A stretch of 64,000 bases of DNA. Source: Nesterenkonia xinjiangensis (GTDB lineage: Bacteria > Actinomycetota > Actinomycetes > Actinomycetales > Micrococcaceae). Below the pieces are notes generated by a model. It was not told where the DNA came from and did not search any database. It worked only from the letters and a program-made list of their open reading frames with translations. Shown here piece by piece: positions 8,296-20,739 of this stretch. The stretch lies in assembly GCF_013410745.1 (NCBI RefSeq), contig NZ_JACCFY010000001.1, positions 3,038,001 to 3,102,000 of the forward strand, written 5' to 3'. The position numbers and the translations under genes are program-made. Position 1 is the first letter of the stretch. Every line of letters starts with the position of its first letter.

Positions 8296-10170
8296 ATGAG
8301 CACACCAGCTGCGACGAGCCCCGCGGCGCTGGCCGCGAAGAGGCCGCGCCCCAGTCACACGACCTCGACCGATCGTCGTCTCTACGGACCAGGCCAGCCG
8401 GTGGAACCTGTGCAGGTCACCGGCTCCCAGTCGATCGTCCGCAGCCTCGAGGCACTCGGCGTGACCGATGTCTTCGGCATCCCCGGCGGCGCCATCCTGC
8501 CGACCTATGACCCGCTCATGGACTCCGCCACGGTGAACCACATCCTCGTCCGTCACGAGCAGGGTGCGGGCCATGCGGCTCAGGGCTACGCGATGGTCAC
8601 CGGGGAGGTCGGCGTCTGCTTCGCCACCTCCGGACCCGGCGCCACCAACCTCGTCACGCCGCTGGCGGACGCGCACATGGATTCCGTGCCCATGGTTGCG
8701 ATCACCGGTCAGGTGAACGCGCAGGTGATCGGAACCGATGCGTTCCAGGAGGCCGACATCGTCGGGATCGCCACCCCGATCACCAAGCATTCCTTCCTGG
8801 TCACCGACGCCGACACCATCCCGCAGGTCATGGCCGAGGCGTTCCACCTGGCCTCCTCCGGACGGCCCGGACCGGTGCTGGTGGACATCACGAAATCCGC
8901 CCAGACCGCGCAGACGACCTTCTCTTGGCCGCCGAAGATCGGTCTCAACGGGTACCGGCCGGTGACCCGCGGACATGCCAAGCAGGTGCGTGAGGCGGCC
9001 AAGCTCATCCGCGAGGCGAGCCGCCCGGTGTTCTACATCGGCGGCGGCGTGATCAAGGCCGACGCCTCCGCGGAGTTCGCGGCCCTGGCGGAGACAGTGG
9101 GCGCGCCGGTCGTCAACACGCTGATGGCTCGCGGCGCCTTCCCCGACTCCCACGATCTCAACGTCGGCATGCCTGGCATGCATGGGACGGTCTCAGCCGT
9201 CGCCGCCCTGCAGCGCGCCGACCTGCTCATCACTCTCGGTGCCCGCTTCGATGACCGCGTCACCGGCCAGCTGGACAGCTTCGCGCCCGATGCCAAGGTC
9301 ATCCACGCCGACGTGGACCCGGCGGAGATCTCCAAGAACCGGCTCGCCGACGTGCCGATCGTCGGGTCGCTGAAGGAGATCGTCCCGGAGCTCGACGCCG
9401 CGCTGACCGACCTGTTCGAGAAGGAGGGCCGGACGGAGATCGAGGGCTGGTGGCGTCAGCTGCGGCGTCTTCGCGAGACCTACCCGCTGGGCTGGACCGA
9501 GCCCGAGGACGGCGCGATCGCGCCGCAGAAGGTCATCGAGCGCATCGGCAAGGCCGCCGGCCCGGAGGCGATCTACGTGGCCGGGGTCGGTCAGCATCAG
9601 ATGTGGGCCGCCCAGTTCATCGACTACGAGCGCCCCCGCCAGTGGCTGAACTCCGGCGGCCTGGGCACCATGGGCTACTCGGTGCCGGCCGCGATGGGCG
9701 CCCAGGTGGGCAATCCCGAACGGGTGGTCTGGGCCATCGACGGCGACGGCTGCTTCCAGATGACCAACCAGGAGCTGGCCACCTGCGCCATCAACGACAT
9801 CCCGATCAAGGTCGCGGTGATCAACAACTCCTCCCTGGGCATGGTCCGCCAGTGGCAGACGCTGTTCTACGAGTCGCGCTACTCCAACACGGACCTCAAC
9901 ACGTCGCTGAACCCCTCCGGCGAGGCCGTCGTGCGCATCCCTGACTTCCTCAAGCTGGCAGAGGCCTATGGCTGTGTGGGCCTGCGCTGCGAGCGGGAGG
10001 AGGACATCGACGACGTCATCGCCCAGGCGATGGCGATCAACGACCGTCCCGTGGTGGTCGACTTCGTGGTCAGCAGAGACTCGATGGTGTGGCCGATGGT
10101 GCCGGCAGGGGTGTCCAACAGCGACATCCAGGTCGCCCGCAACATGACGCCGGAATGGGACGAGGAGTAG
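8296..10170 (+). CDS. ilvB: acetolactate synthase large (catalytic) subunit
   Basis: This 624-residue ThDP- and FAD-dependent enzyme condenses two pyruvates, or pyruvate and 2-oxobutyrate, in the first common step of valine, leucine and isoleucine synthesis. The ThDP-activating Glu is in [10 protein letters not shown] (about residue 91), and the ThDP/Mg motif [12 protein letters not shown] runs to INN near residues 482-511. An approximately 35-residue Ser/Pro/Ala-rich N-terminal extension precedes the catalytic domain. The ATG follows CAGGAAG. It is the first gene of ilvBNC, 3 bp before ilvN, downstream of the attenuator. Confidence 0.98.
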   Translation: MSTPAATSPAALAAKRPRPSHTTSTDRRLYGPGQPVEPVQVTGSQSIVRSLEALGVTDVFGIPGGAILPTYDPLMDSATVNHILVRHEQGAGHAAQGYAMVTGEVGVCFATSGPGATNLVTPLADAHMDSVPMVAITGQVNAQVIGTDAFQEADIVGIATPITKHSFLVTDADTIPQVMAEAFHLASSGRPGPVLVDITKSAQTAQTTFSWPPKIGLNGYRPVTRGHAKQVREAAKLIREASRPVFYIGGGVIKADASAEFAALAETVGAPVVNTLMARGAFPDSHDLNVGMPGMHGTVSAVAALQRADLLITLGARFDDRVTGQLDSFAPDAKVIHADVDPAEISKNRLADVPIVGSLKEIVPELDAALTDLFEKEGRTEIEGWWRQLRRLRETYPLGWTEPEDGAIAPQKVIERIGKAAGPEAIYVAGVGQHQMWAAQFIDYERPRQWLNSGGLGTMGYSVPAAMGAQVGNPERVVWAIDGDGCFQMTNQELATCAINDIPIKVAVINNSSLGMVRQWQTLFYESRYSNTDLNTSLNPSGEAVVRIPDFLKLAEAYGCVGLRCEREEDIDDVIAQAMAINDRPVVVDFVVSRDSMVWPMVPAGVSNSDIQVARNMTPEWDEE

Positions 10171-10173
10171 ACC

Positions 10174-11797
<1,624 letters not shown>

Positions 11798-11808
11798 GCC
11801 GCTAGAGT

Positions 11809-11845
11809 GTGTGGGGCCGGGCCGGTCACCGGCCCGGCCCCACAC
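11809..11845 (+). terminator. 18-bp perfect hairpin after ilvC
   Basis: Arms 11809-11826 (GTGTGGGGCCGGGCCGGT) and 11828-11845 are exactly complementary around a single central base, so the real loop is a few bases larger. No T-tract follows, as is common for actinobacterial terminators. A TAGAGT box at 11803-11808 sits directly before the left arm, so a 5' leader structure for serA is an alternative. Confidence 0.75.
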
Positions 11846-11893
11846 GTCTGACCGGAGCATGACAGACCACCCATCACCGAGAAGAAGGACACT

Positions 11894-13495
11894 GTGAGCA
11901 TCAACCGCCCCGTCGTCGTACTCGCCGAGGAACTCTCTCCCGCCACCGTCGAGGCCCTCGGGCCGGACTTTGAGATCCGTCAGTCCGACGGGACCGATCG
12001 CCAGCGTCTCTTCGCCGATCTCTCGGACGCCGATGCGCTCATGGTGCGCTCGGCCACCACTGTCGACGCCGAGGTGCTCAGCCACGCGCCCCGGCTGAAG
12101 GTCGTCGCCCGCGCCGGCGTCGGACTGGACAACGTGGACATCAAGGCGGCCACCGCCGCCGGCGTCATGGTGGTCAACGCCCCGACGTCGAACATCATCT
12201 CCGCGGCCGAGCTGACCTGTGCTCACATCCTCGGTCTGGCCCGGCACATCGCGCCGGCCACCCGAGCGCTCAAGGACGGGGAGTGGAAGCGCTCCAAGTA
12301 CTCCGGCGTCGAGCTGCAGGACAAGGTCCTGGGCGTCATCGGACTGGGCCGCATCGGTGGCCTGGTCGCAGAGCGTATGAAGTCCTTCGGCATGGAGCTC
12401 ATCGCGTACGACCCCTACGTCACCTCGGCGCGCGCCCATCAGATCGGCGCCCAGCTGGTGACCCTCGAGGAGCTGTTCGCCAAGGCGGACGTCATCACCA
12501 TCCACATGCCGAAGACCCCCGAGACTCTGGGCATGCTCAACCGTGAGGCCTTCGAGAAGATGAAGGACACCGCGTTCGTGGTGAACGTGGCCCGCGGCGG
12601 ACTGGTCGACGAGGCAGATCTCGAGGCGGCTCTGGCGGAGGGCCTCATCGGGGGCGCCGCCATCGACGTCTTCGCCAGCGAGCCCTCCACCGACCTGCCG
12701 TTCTTCGGCCGGGAGAATGTGGTGGTCACCCCGCACCTGGGCGCCTCCACCTCCGAAGCCCAGGAGAAGGCCGGCGTCTCCGTGGCGCGATCAGTGCGCC
12801 TGGCCCTGGCCGGCGAACTGGTGCCCGACGCGGTCAACGTGGCCGGGGGCGCCATCGACGAGCTCGTCCGCCCCGGAATCCCGCTCATCGAGAAGCTGGG
12901 CCGGGTGCTCAACGCGCTGGCCTCGGATGCCTTCACCGACGTCGAGACCGAAGCCGCCGGCGAGATCGCCGAGCACAACGTCGACGCTCTGCAGCTGGCC
13001 GCCCTGAAGGGCCTGTTCACCGATGTCGTCTCCGAGCAGGTCTCCTATGTCAACGCGCCGATCCTGGCCGAGCAGCGCGGCATCGCCACCCGGCTGACCA
13101 CCACCCCTGACGTCGAGGACTACCGCAACGCGCTCACCGTCCGCGGCGCCACGGCCTCCGGGGTCAACCTGGAGGTCCGCGGCACGCTCACCGGTCCGAA
13201 GCAGATCGAGAAGATCGTGGGCGTCAACGGCTACGACCTCGAGATCCCGCTGACCGACCACCTGGTGATCTTCGAGTATGCGGACCGCCCCGGTGTGGTC
13301 GGCGCCCTCGGCCGGATCCTCGGCGAGGCCGAGGTGAACATCGCCGGGATGCAGGTCTCCCAGGACACCCGGGAGGAGCGCGCCCTGGCCGTGCTGGCGG
13401 TCGACGCGGCCCTGCCTGCCGGTGTGCTGGAGACCATCTCCCAGGAGGTCGGCGCGGCCCTGGCCGCTGAGGTCGACCTCGAAGAACGGAACTGA
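11894..13495 (+). CDS. serA: D-3-phosphoglycerate dehydrogenase
   Basis: This 533-residue NAD-dependent enzyme starts serine synthesis by oxidising 3-phosphoglycerate. The NAD motif GLGRIGGLVAERMKSFG is at about residues 151-167. The Arg/Glu/His relay is visible as VNVARGGLVDE and TPHLGASTSEAQ. A long C-terminal part, with an intervening (ASB) domain and a final ACT domain (VIFEYADRPGVVGALGRILGE), matches the actinobacterial type 1 enzyme that serine inhibits. The start is GTG after GAAGAAGGAC. It stands apart from ilvC by a strong hairpin and is 23 bp from metG. Confidence 0.97.
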   Translation: MSINRPVVVLAEELSPATVEALGPDFEIRQSDGTDRQRLFADLSDADALMVRSATTVDAEVLSHAPRLKVVARAGVGLDNVDIKAATAAGVMVVNAPTSNIISAAELTCAHILGLARHIAPATRALKDGEWKRSKYSGVELQDKVLGVIGLGRIGGLVAERMKSFGMELIAYDPYVTSARAHQIGAQLVTLEELFAKADVITIHMPKTPETLGMLNREAFEKMKDTAFVVNVARGGLVDEADLEAALAEGLIGGAAIDVFASEPSTDLPFFGRENVVVTPHLGASTSEAQEKAGVSVARSVRLALAGELVPDAVNVAGGAIDELVRPGIPLIEKLGRVLNALASDAFTDVETEAAGEIAEHNVDALQLAALKGLFTDVVSEQVSYVNAPILAEQRGIATRLTTTPDVEDYRNALTVRGATASGVNLEVRGTLTGPKQIEKIVGVNGYDLEIPLTDHLVIFEYADRPGVVGALGRILGEAEVNIAGMQVSQDTREERALAVLAVDAALPAGVLETISQEVGAALAAEVDLEERN

Positions 13496-13518
13496 GAGGA
13501 ACTGAGGGGCGACCACTG

Positions 13519-15126
13519 ATGTCACGACCCGCCTACTATCTGACGACGGCGATCACCTACCCCAACGGTGAGCCGCACATCGGCCATGCCTACGAGTACA
13601 TCTCGGCCGACGTGATGGCCCGCTTCAAGCGCCTCGACGGGTACGACGTCCGTTTCCTCACCGGCACCGACGAGCACGGGCAGAAGGTCCAGCAGACCGC
13701 TCAGGCTGAGGGGATCACCCCCTACGCTCTGGCCACGCGGAACGCCCAAGCGATCAAGAGGGTGGACGATGAGGTGCTCGGCATCTCCTATGATCGCTTC
13801 ATCCGCACCACCGACGACGACCACTACGTGGCCTCTCAGGCGATCTGGCGGCGGATGGTCGAGGCCGGGGACATCTACCTCGACAAGTACGCCGGCTGGT
13901 ACTCGGTGCGTGACGAGCGGTTCTTCGCCGACGACGAGACCGAGGTCCGTGAGGACGGCGAGCGATTCGCGATCGAGACCGGCACGCCGGTGACCTGGAC
14001 CGAGGAGGAGAGCTACTTCTTCCGGCTCTCCGCCTACCAGGAGAAGCTCCTCGAGCTCTATCGGTCCCACCCGGAGTTCGCCGCGCCGGCCAGTCGCTTC
14101 AACGAGGTCATCCGCTTCGTGGAGAGCGGCCTGGAGGACCTCTCCATCTCCCGGACCACCTTCGACTGGGGGGTCCCGGTGCCGAAGGATCTCACGGCCG
14201 GGCAGACGGAGCTGGACCATGTGATGTACGTCTGGGTGGACGCGCTGACGAACTACCTCACCGGGGCCGGGTTCCCGGACACCGAGTCCGAGGAGTTCCG
14301 GCGGCGCTGGCCCGCCGATCTGCACATCATCGGCAAAGACATCTCCCGGTTCCACTGCATCTTCTGGCCGGCGTTCCTGATGAGCGCCGGCCTGGAGCTG
14401 CCGCGCCGGGTGATGATCCACGGATTCCTGCACAATGCGGGGGAGAAGATGTCCAAGTCGGTGGGCAACGTGGTCGCCCCGGCCGCGTGGACCGAGGCCT
14501 ACGGCCTCGACGCCGTGCGGTTCTTCCTGCTGCGGGAGTTCCCCTACGGCCAGGACGGCTCCTACACCCATGAGGCCGTCGTCGGACGGAAGAACTCGGA
14601 CCTGGCCAACAACCTGGGCAACCTGGCGCAGCGTTCGCTGTCGATGATCGCGAAGAACTGCGAAGGCGCTCTGCCGGTCGCGGGTGAGCTCAGCGAGGAG
14701 GACCGGGCGATCCTGGACCAGGCCGCCGGGCTGCTGGAGATCTGCCGCGCCGCCTATGGGAAGCAGGACTTCCACCGGGCGCTCGAACGCACCTGGTACG
14801 TGCTCGGGGAGGCCAACGCCTATTTCGCCGAGCAGGCGCCCTGGCAGCTGAAGAAGACGGATGTGGAGCGCATGAACACCGTGCTGTGGGTGACCGCCGA
14901 GGTCCTCCGCCGGGTCGCTCTGCTCATCCAGCCGGTGATGCCGGGCTCGGCCACCCTGCTGCTGGACGCCCTGAGCGTGGATGCCGGCGGCGACGCCGGT
15001 GCCACCAACGCCTCCAACACCGGTCCGCGCAGCTTCGCCGCCTTCGATGAGGAGCTCGTCGCAGGCACTCCGATCGCGAAGCCGCAGCCGATCTTTCCGC
15101 GGCACGAGGAGCCGGTCGTGGTCTGA
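13519..15126 (+). CDS. metG: methionyl-tRNA synthetase
   Basis: This 535-residue class I synthetase charges tRNA-Met in the cytoplasm. The HIGH motif (GEPHIGHAYEY, residues about 18-28) and the KMSKS motif (EKMSKSVGNV, about residue 310) are present. The connective domain lacks the CxxC zinc knuckle seen in E. coli-type enzymes (YAGWYSVRDERF here), as in the zinc-free subgroup. No C-terminal tRNA-binding EMAP domain follows, which accounts for the short length. The ATG is 23 bp after serA, so co-transcription is possible; a strong hairpin follows. Confidence 0.96.
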   Translation: MSRPAYYLTTAITYPNGEPHIGHAYEYISADVMARFKRLDGYDVRFLTGTDEHGQKVQQTAQAEGITPYALATRNAQAIKRVDDEVLGISYDRFIRTTDDDHYVASQAIWRRMVEAGDIYLDKYAGWYSVRDERFFADDETEVREDGERFAIETGTPVTWTEEESYFFRLSAYQEKLLELYRSHPEFAAPASRFNEVIRFVESGLEDLSISRTTFDWGVPVPKDLTAGQTELDHVMYVWVDALTNYLTGAGFPDTESEEFRRRWPADLHIIGKDISRFHCIFWPAFLMSAGLELPRRVMIHGFLHNAGEKMSKSVGNVVAPAAWTEAYGLDAVRFFLLREFPYGQDGSYTHEAVVGRKNSDLANNLGNLAQRSLSMIAKNCEGALPVAGELSEEDRAILDQAAGLLEICRAAYGKQDFHRALERTWYVLGEANAYFAEQAPWQLKKTDVERMNTVLWVTAEVLRRVALLIQPVMPGSATLLLDALSVDAGGDAGATNASNTGPRSFAAFDEELVAGTPIAKPQPIFPRHEEPVVV

Positions 15127-15171
15127 ACCGGGCCGTCGGGTGTCGCCCGGGGTCTCAGATGCTGAGAGCTC

Positions 15172-15207
15172 AGGTGCTTCTCTCGCCGCCCGGCGGGAGA
15201 AGCACCT
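15172..15207 (+). terminator. terminator-like hairpin after metG
   Basis: Arms 15172-15182 (AGGTGCTTCTC) and 15197-15207 pair perfectly, and an inner CGCCG/CGGCG stem can extend inside. It lies 46 bp after the metG stop and ends 12 bp before leuB. There is no T-tract. Its position suggests it separates metG from leuB. Confidence 0.7.
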
Positions 15208-15219
15208 AGCCTGAGGGAC

Positions 15220-16311
15220 ATGTCTGACATCGTTGCGCAGAACCCCATCGGCACCACGTTCGACATCGCCGTCGTCCCCGGGGACGGCATCGGCCCCGAG
15301 GTGATCGCCGAGGCTCGCCGCGTGCTCCAGTCCGTGCTCGACGCGGCCTCAGTGGCGGTGACCTGGACCGAGTACTCGCTGGGCGCCGCCCACTGGGTGG
15401 AGACTGGGGAGACGCTCTCGGAGGCGACTCTGGAGCGGCTGCGCGGCCATGATGCCATCCTCTTCGGTGCCGTGGGCGCCGACCCGCAGGACACCCGCAT
15501 CCCCTCGGGGCTCATCGAGCGGGAGCTGCTGCTGAAGCTGCGGTTCAGCCTCGACCACAGCATCAACCTGCGTCCGGCCCGCACCTACCCGGGCACCGCC
15601 ACTCCGCTGGCCGGAGACCCGGAGATCGACTTCGTCGTGGTCCGGGAGGGCACCGAAGGGCCCTACGTGGGCAACGGCGGAACGATCCGTCGCGGCACCG
15701 CCCATGAGATCGCCACCGAGGTCTCGCTGAACACCGCGCACGGGGTGCGCCGTGTCGTCGCAGACGCCTTCTCCCGTGCCGCACAGCGCCGCGGCCGGCT
15801 GACTCTGGTCCACAAGCACAATGTGCTCACGCACGCCGGGGACCTGTGGCGCCGCACCGTGGAGGAGGCCGCCGCCGAGCATCCCGAGGTCAGCTGGGAC
15901 TACATGCACGTCGACGCCGCCACGATCCACATGGTGCAGGACCCTGCGCGCTTCGACGTCATCGTCACCGACAACCTCTTCGGTGACATCCTCACCGATC
16001 TTGCCGCGGCGGTCACCGGCGGCATCGGCCTCGCCGCCTCCGGGTCGATCAACGTCGAAGGCTCGGCGCCCTCGATGTTCGAGCCGGTGCATGGCTCCGC
16101 CCCGGACATCGCCGGCCGGCAGATCGCCGACCCGACCGCGGCCGTCCTCTCCGGCGTCCTGATGCTGCAGCACCTCGGACTCGCCGAGCCCGCCGCGCGC
16201 CTGGAGCAGGCCGTGCACGCTCAGCTCGCGGAGTGGGCCCGGGACCCCGAGGCGGCTCGCGGGCTGAGCACCGCCCAGCGCGGCGAGGCTCTCCTGGCCC
16301 GACTCGGCTGA
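15220..16311 (+). CDS. leuB: 3-isopropylmalate dehydrogenase
   Basis: This 363-residue enzyme oxidises and decarboxylates 3-isopropylmalate in leucine synthesis, using [13 protein letters not shown] near the N-terminus, the loop [19 protein letters not shown] (residues about 108-126) and the metal-binding [14 protein letters not shown] are typical of actinobacterial LeuB. It differs clearly from the paralogue at 6846, which has SVNIRP and RENTEGLY in these places. Its position next to ilvE, within the branched-chain region, supports the biosynthetic role. A short leader separates it from the metG hairpin. Confidence 0.96.
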   Translation: MSDIVAQNPIGTTFDIAVVPGDGIGPEVIAEARRVLQSVLDAASVAVTWTEYSLGAAHWVETGETLSEATLERLRGHDAILFGAVGADPQDTRIPSGLIERELLLKLRFSLDHSINLRPARTYPGTATPLAGDPEIDFVVVREGTEGPYVGNGGTIRRGTAHEIATEVSLNTAHGVRRVVADAFSRAAQRRGRLTLVHKHNVLTHAGDLWRRTVEEAAAEHPEVSWDYMHVDAATIHMVQDPARFDVIVTDNLFGDILTDLAAAVTGGIGLAASGSINVEGSAPSMFEPVHGSAPDIAGRQIADPTAAVLSGVLMLQHLGLAEPAARLEQAVHAQLAEWARDPEAARGLSTAQRGEALLARLG

Positions 16312-16379
16312 GAGGTTCCCGAGCCGTCGGTCAGCGGTAGAGTGGACCGCACGCAGAGAACGAGCGAAAGGCTGTTCCC

Positions 16380-17453
16380 ATGACGTTCGACGTCACCTCA
16401 CACCCTGAGCCGACGACGGAGGCCCGTCGCCAGCAGATCCTGGCCGACCCGGGCTTCGGCACGAACTTCACCGACCACACCGCGGTGATCGACTGGACCC
16501 AGGGCGCCGGCTGGCACGGGGCCCGCGTGGAGCCCTACGGTCCCATCACCCTGGACCCGGCCGCGGCCGTGCTGCACTACGCGCAGGAGATCTTCGAGGG
16601 CATGAAGGCATACCGTCATGCCAACGGCGGAGTCCACACCTTCCGTCCGCGGGAGAACGCGCGCCGGATGAACCGCTCAGCCCGCCGGATGGCCATGCCG
16701 CAGCTCGACGAGGAGCTGTTCGTGCAGTCGCTGGAGGCGCTGGTCGGGATCGACGCCGACTGGGTCCCCAGCGGCGAGGGCGAGGCGCTGTACCTGCGCC
16801 CGTTCATGTTCTCCACCGAAGCCTTCCTCGGGGTGCGCCCGGCACGGGAGTTCACCTATCGGGTCATCGCCTCGCCGGCCGGCAACTACTTCGGCGGCGA
16901 GCTCAAGCCTGTCCGGATCTGGGTCACCCGGGACTTCACCCGTGCGGCGCCCGGGGGGACCGGCGACGCGAAGACCGGCGGGAACTACGCCGCCTCGCTG
17001 GCCGCCCAGGCGCAGGCCACTGAGAAGGGCTGCGACCAGGTGCTGTTCCTGGACCCGCTGCATGACAACGCCATCGAAGAGCTGGGCGGGATGAACGTCT
17101 TCCTGGTCACCGCCGACGGTCGGCTGATCACCCCCGAGCTGACCGGCACCATCCTCGAGGGGATCACCCGGGACTCCGTCATCCAGCTCGCCAGGGACCG
17201 CGGCCTCCAGGTCGAAGAACGTCGCGTCACCCTCGACGAGTGGGACCGCGGAGTGCAGGACGGCACCGTCACCGAGGTCTTCGCCTGCGGCACCGCCGCG
17301 GTCATCACGCCGATCGGCGAGCTGCTCGACGGCGACCGCACCATCGCCTCCACCGGAACCGGTGAGGTCACCCAGTCGATCCGTGCCGAGCTGCTCGGGA
17401 TCCAGACGGGGACGGTCGCGGATCGCCACGGCTGGATGCACCGTCTCGTCTGA
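16380..17453 (+). CDS. ilvE: branched-chain amino acid aminotransferase
   Basis: This 357-residue fold-type IV, PLP-dependent enzyme performs the last step of valine, leucine and isoleucine synthesis. The conserved YAQEIFEGMKAYRHANGGVH stretch (residues about 64-83), the PLP-lysine region GDAKTGGNYAASLAAQAQA (about 198-216) and EELGGMNVF are present. The family-typical long N-terminal segment is included. A TAGAGT -10 box at 16337-16342 and a GAGCGAAAGG site precede the ATG. It lies 68 bp after leuB and 24 bp before the FAH-type hydrolase gene. Confidence 0.97.
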   Translation: MTFDVTSHPEPTTEARRQQILADPGFGTNFTDHTAVIDWTQGAGWHGARVEPYGPITLDPAAAVLHYAQEIFEGMKAYRHANGGVHTFRPRENARRMNRSARRMAMPQLDEELFVQSLEALVGIDADWVPSGEGEALYLRPFMFSTEAFLGVRPAREFTYRVIASPAGNYFGGELKPVRIWVTRDFTRAAPGGTGDAKTGGNYAASLAAQAQATEKGCDQVLFLDPLHDNAIEELGGMNVFLVTADGRLITPELTGTILEGITRDSVIQLARDRGLQVEERRVTLDEWDRGVQDGTVTEVFACGTAAVITPIGELLDGDRTIASTGTGEVTQSIRAELLGIQTGTVADRHGWMHRLV

Positions 17454-17477
17454 GGCTCGCGCGATAGGGTGGTGAGC

Positions 17478-18251
17478 ATGCGCATCGCACGTTTCGTCAC
17501 TGACGCAGAGCCCACCTTCGGAGTCGTCACCGGAGAGCCCGGACAGGAGACCATCACCGAGCTGGTCGGAGATCCCTTCTACCAGGGGATCCAGCAGACC
17601 CAGACAACGCACGCCCTCGACGACGTGCGGCTGGTCGCTCCGATCATCCCGCGGAGCAAGGCGATCGGCGTGGGCCGCAACTATGCGGACCACGCCAAGG
17701 AGATGGGCCATGACCTGCCCGTCTCGCCGCTGCTGTTCCTGATCCCCAACACGGCAGTCTCCGGGCCCCACGAGCCCATCACCCTGCCCTCCTTCTCGGA
17801 GGAGGTCAGCTATGAGACCGAGCTGGCCGTGGTCATCGGCCGGATCTGCAAGGACGTGCCTGTGGAGCGGGCCGCCGACGTCATCTTCGGATACACCGTG
17901 GGCAATGACGTCACGGCCCGTGACGCGCAGCGGACCGACGGACAGTGGGCCCGGGCCAAGGGCTTCGACGGCTCGACCCCCCTGGGCCCCTGGATCGAGA
18001 CCGAGCTGGACCCCGAAGGGCTGCGCATCTCCGGCCGCCTCAACGGAGAGACGGTCCAGGACGGCACTACCGCGGACATGGTCTTCGGGGTGCCCGAGCT
18101 GGTCTCCTACATCTCCCAGGCCTTCACCCTGCTGCCGGGTGACGTCATCCTCACCGGCACCCCCGCCGGCGTCGGGCAGGTCTCCTCGGGAGACCGCTTC
18201 GAGGCCGAGATCGAAGGCATCGGCACCCTGGTCAACCACTTCCGCAGCTGA
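17478..18251 (+). CDS. fumarylacetoacetate hydrolase (FAH) family protein
   Basis: This 257-residue protein has the FAH fold found in metal-dependent hydrolases, isomerases and decarboxylases of acylpyruvates. [13 protein letters not shown] (about residues 60-72), the metal-binding Glu pair in [11 protein letters not shown] and [10 protein letters not shown] are intact. It resembles the bacterial FAHD1-like group (acylpyruvate hydrolase or oxaloacetate decarboxylase), but substrate is unassigned. The ATG at 17478 has TAGGGT exactly 7 nt upstream, which suggests a leaderless transcript. Its place between ilvE and gltX is common in Micrococcaceae by my recollection, so it is probably housekeeping. 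Confidence 0.9.
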   Translation: MRIARFVTDAEPTFGVVTGEPGQETITELVGDPFYQGIQQTQTTHALDDVRLVAPIIPRSKAIGVGRNYADHAKEMGHDLPVSPLLFLIPNTAVSGPHEPITLPSFSEEVSYETELAVVIGRICKDVPVERAADVIFGYTVGNDVTARDAQRTDGQWARAKGFDGSTPLGPWIETELDPEGLRISGRLNGETVQDGTTADMVFGVPELVSYISQAFTLLPGDVILTGTPAGVGQVSSGDRFEAEIEGIGTLVNHFRS

Positions 18252-18277
18252 ACACCCACAGGAGTCACCACACCACC

Positions 18278-19786
18278 ATGAGCATCCCCGTCGTCGACGC
18301 CTCCACCCCGGTCCGCGTCAGGTTCTGCCCCTCACCGACCGGCACGCCGCATGTCGGCCTGATCCGCACCGCGCTGTTCAACTGGGCCTACGCCCGGCAC
18401 ACCGGGGGGAAGCTGGTGTTCCGCATCGAGGACACCGACGCCGCCCGTGACTCTGAGGAGTCGTACCAGCAGCTCTTGGAGGCGCTGCGCTGGCTGGGGC
18501 TGGACTGGGACGAGGGTGTCGAGACCGGCGGTGAGCACGGCCCGTACCGACAGTCCCAGCGGGGTGAGATCTACGCCGACGTGCTGGAGAGGCTGAAGGC
18601 CGCCGGGCACGTCTACGAGTCCTTCTCCACTCCCGAGGAGGTCGAGGAGCGGCACCGCGCCGCCGGCCGTGACCCGAAGCTGGGCTATGACAACGCCGAC
18701 CGGGATCTCACCGGGGAGCAGATCGCCGCCTTCCGTGCCGAGGGCCGGGATCCGGTGCTGCGGCTGCGGATGCCGGCCGAGGACCTCACCTTCACAGACC
18801 TGGTGCGGGGGGAGATCACCTTCTCCGCGGGTTCCACCCCGGACTTCGTGGTGGCCCGTGCCAACGGGCAGCCGCTCTACACGCTCGTCAACCCCGTGGA
18901 CGACGCGCTGATGGAGATCACCCACGTGCTGCGTGGTGAGGATCTGCTGTCCTCGACGCCGCGCCAGATCGCCCTGTATCGGGCGCTGCACGACATCGGA
19001 GTGGCCCGGTACATGCCGCTGTTCGGCCACCTGCCCTACGTGATGGGGGAGGGGAGCAAGAAGCTCTCCAAGCGGGATCCGGAGGCGAACCTGTTCCACC
19101 ATCGGGACCGCGGATTCATCCCGGAGGGCCTGCTCAACTACCTGGCGCTGCTGGGCTGGTCGCTCTCCGCGGACGAGGACATCTTCACCGTGGACCAGTT
19201 GGTGGAGCACTTCGACGTCGCCGACGTCCTGGGCAATCCGGCGCGTTTCGACACCAAGAAGGCCGAGTCCATCAACGGCACCCACATCCGCCGACTGGAG
19301 CCCGCGGACTTCCGTGACCGCCTGGTGCCCCATCTGCGGGCTCTGGGGCTGGTGGGCGCGGAGCTCACCGCGCGGCAGGGCCGCATCCTCGACGGCGCCG
19401 CGCCCCTGGTCCAGGAGCGCATCGCGCTGCTCAGCGAGGGTGCGGACATGATGGGGTTCCTGTTCGTCGGCGACGAGGACCTGGAGATCGAGCCCAAGGC
19501 ATTCAGCGGTCTCGGGGAGGACGTGCTCGGCACCCTCGACGCGGGCGTCGCGGCGTTGGAGGGCGTGGCGGAGGATTCCTGGCACACCGAGGTCATCGAG
19601 GGGGCCCTGCGCGGGGCGCTGATCGACGGCCTCGGCCTGAAGCCCCGGAAGGCCTTCGGGGCAGTGCGCTCAGCGATCTCCGGACGCAGGGTCTCCCCGC
19701 CGCTCTTCGAGTCCATGGAGCTGCTCGGCCGGGAGTCCTCGCTGGCGCGCCTGGCACGCTTCCGTGCGGAGGTCGAGGCCCGGTGA
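18278..19786 (+). CDS. gltX: glutamyl-tRNA synthetase
   Basis: This 502-residue class I synthetase charges tRNA-Glu. The HIGH-like motif is [20 protein letters not shown] (residues about 13-32) and the KMSKS-like motif is [12 protein letters not shown] (about 261-272). Length is normal for actinobacterial GltX, which may also misacylate tRNA-Gln for the GatCAB route. A CAGGAGTCACC region precedes the ATG. The gene overlaps the HAD hydrolase by 4 bp, and its cognate tRNA-Glu genes lie about 1 kb downstream. Confidence 0.97.
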   Translation: MSIPVVDASTPVRVRFCPSPTGTPHVGLIRTALFNWAYARHTGGKLVFRIEDTDAARDSEESYQQLLEALRWLGLDWDEGVETGGEHGPYRQSQRGEIYADVLERLKAAGHVYESFSTPEEVEERHRAAGRDPKLGYDNADRDLTGEQIAAFRAEGRDPVLRLRMPAEDLTFTDLVRGEITFSAGSTPDFVVARANGQPLYTLVNPVDDALMEITHVLRGEDLLSSTPRQIALYRALHDIGVARYMPLFGHLPYVMGEGSKKLSKRDPEANLFHHRDRGFIPEGLLNYLALLGWSLSADEDIFTVDQLVEHFDVADVLGNPARFDTKKAESINGTHIRRLEPADFRDRLVPHLRALGLVGAELTARQGRILDGAAPLVQERIALLSEGADMMGFLFVGDEDLEIEPKAFSGLGEDVLGTLDAGVAALEGVAEDSWHTEVIEGALRGALIDGLGLKPRKAFGAVRSAISGRRVSPPLFESMELLGRESSLARLARFRAEVEAR

Positions 19787-20514
19787 GCCCGGCCGGCGTC
19801 CTGTTCGACGTCGACGACACGCTCGTCGACCTGGAGGGTGCGATGCGGGCCACCTTCCGTGAGCTGGCCTCCGCACACCTCCTCCGCGAGGGGGTCGTCT
19901 GGGAGGACTCCGCCTGGGAGGCCGCGGAGAGCAGCTTCTGCGGCGACGCCGGTCAGCAGTACGCCCGATACCTCGCCGGGGAGCTGAGCTTCCTGGAGCA
20001 GCGGATCGCTCGGGTCCGGGACGCCTACCGGGCAGCCGGGGCGCCGGTTCCGGATCCGCAGAGCCTGCTCCACTGGGAGGACGGGTATGAGCAGGCGGTG
20101 AGACGGCGCTGGCGCCCCTTCAGCGACGTGCCGGAGGCCCTGGCCCGGCTGCGCTCTGCTGGCGTGGCGGTGGGCGCGGTGACCAACAACGTGGCCGCGT
20201 ATCAGCGGGCGAAGCTGGGCATCGCAGGGCTGGGCGGATTCGACGTCGTCGTCGGCACCGACACCGTCGGGGAGGTCAAGCCGGCGCCGGCGATCTTCCA
20301 CGAAGGCGCCCGGCAGCTGGACCTTGCCCCGGCCTCCTGTGCCTATGTAGGAGACAATCCCGTCGTCGACGGCGTGGGCGCGCGCGATGCCGGGCTGGAG
20401 TCTGTGCTGGTGGATCGCAAGGGCATCGTGGAGTCCCCCGAGGGGGTGACCAAGGTCGCCACCGTGGAGGCCGCCGTCGATTTTGTGCTCGGGGCACCTG
20501 CTCGTGTAGAGTAG
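19783..20514 (+). CDS. HAD-superfamily hydrolase
   Basis: This 243-residue haloacid-dehalogenase-type phosphatase shows motif [13 protein letters not shown] (nucleophile Asp near residue 8), motif II VTNN (about residue 138), the lysine in [10 protein letters not shown], and motif [15 protein letters not shown] (about residue 190). The large cap insertion suggests a subfamily I (GS-like) phosphatase acting on small phosphate esters; substrate is unknown. GTG start, overlapping the gltX stop by 4 bp, indicates translational coupling. Confidence 0.9.
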   Translation: MSPAGVLFDVDDTLVDLEGAMRATFRELASAHLLREGVVWEDSAWEAAESSFCGDAGQQYARYLAGELSFLEQRIARVRDAYRAAGAPVPDPQSLLHWEDGYEQAVRRRWRPFSDVPEALARLRSAGVAVGAVTNNVAAYQRAKLGIAGLGGFDVVVGTDTVGEVKPAPAIFHEGARQLDLAPASCAYVGDNPVVDGVGARDAGLESVLVDRKGIVESPEGVTKVATVEAAVDFVLGAPARVE

Positions 20515-20588
20515 TTTCCCGTTGCGGGGCGCGCGGAAAGCCGGGACGAGAGATCCTCCAGGCGAGCCGAATGGCCAGCAACAGCCGA

Positions 20589-20660
20589 TGGGCTATGGTG
20601 TAATCGGCAACACAGCGGTTTCTGGTACCGTCGTTCTAGGTTCGAGTCCTAGTAGCCCAG
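20589..20660 (+). tRNA. tRNA-Gln (anticodon CTG)
   Basis: A 72-nt cloverleaf folds with acceptor arm TGGGCTA/TAGCCCA, discriminator G, a T-arm containing GGTTCGAGTCC, and anticodon loop TTCTGGT, which gives CTG and decodes CAG. No CCA is encoded. It precedes two tRNA-Glu genes. Confidence 0.95.
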
Positions 20661-20739
20661 CGCGATCCGATTTGCGGATCGAAAACCCAGTCGATAGGCT
20701 GGTGCAGCCCTCGGCGACGAGGGCATCATAATGACATAG

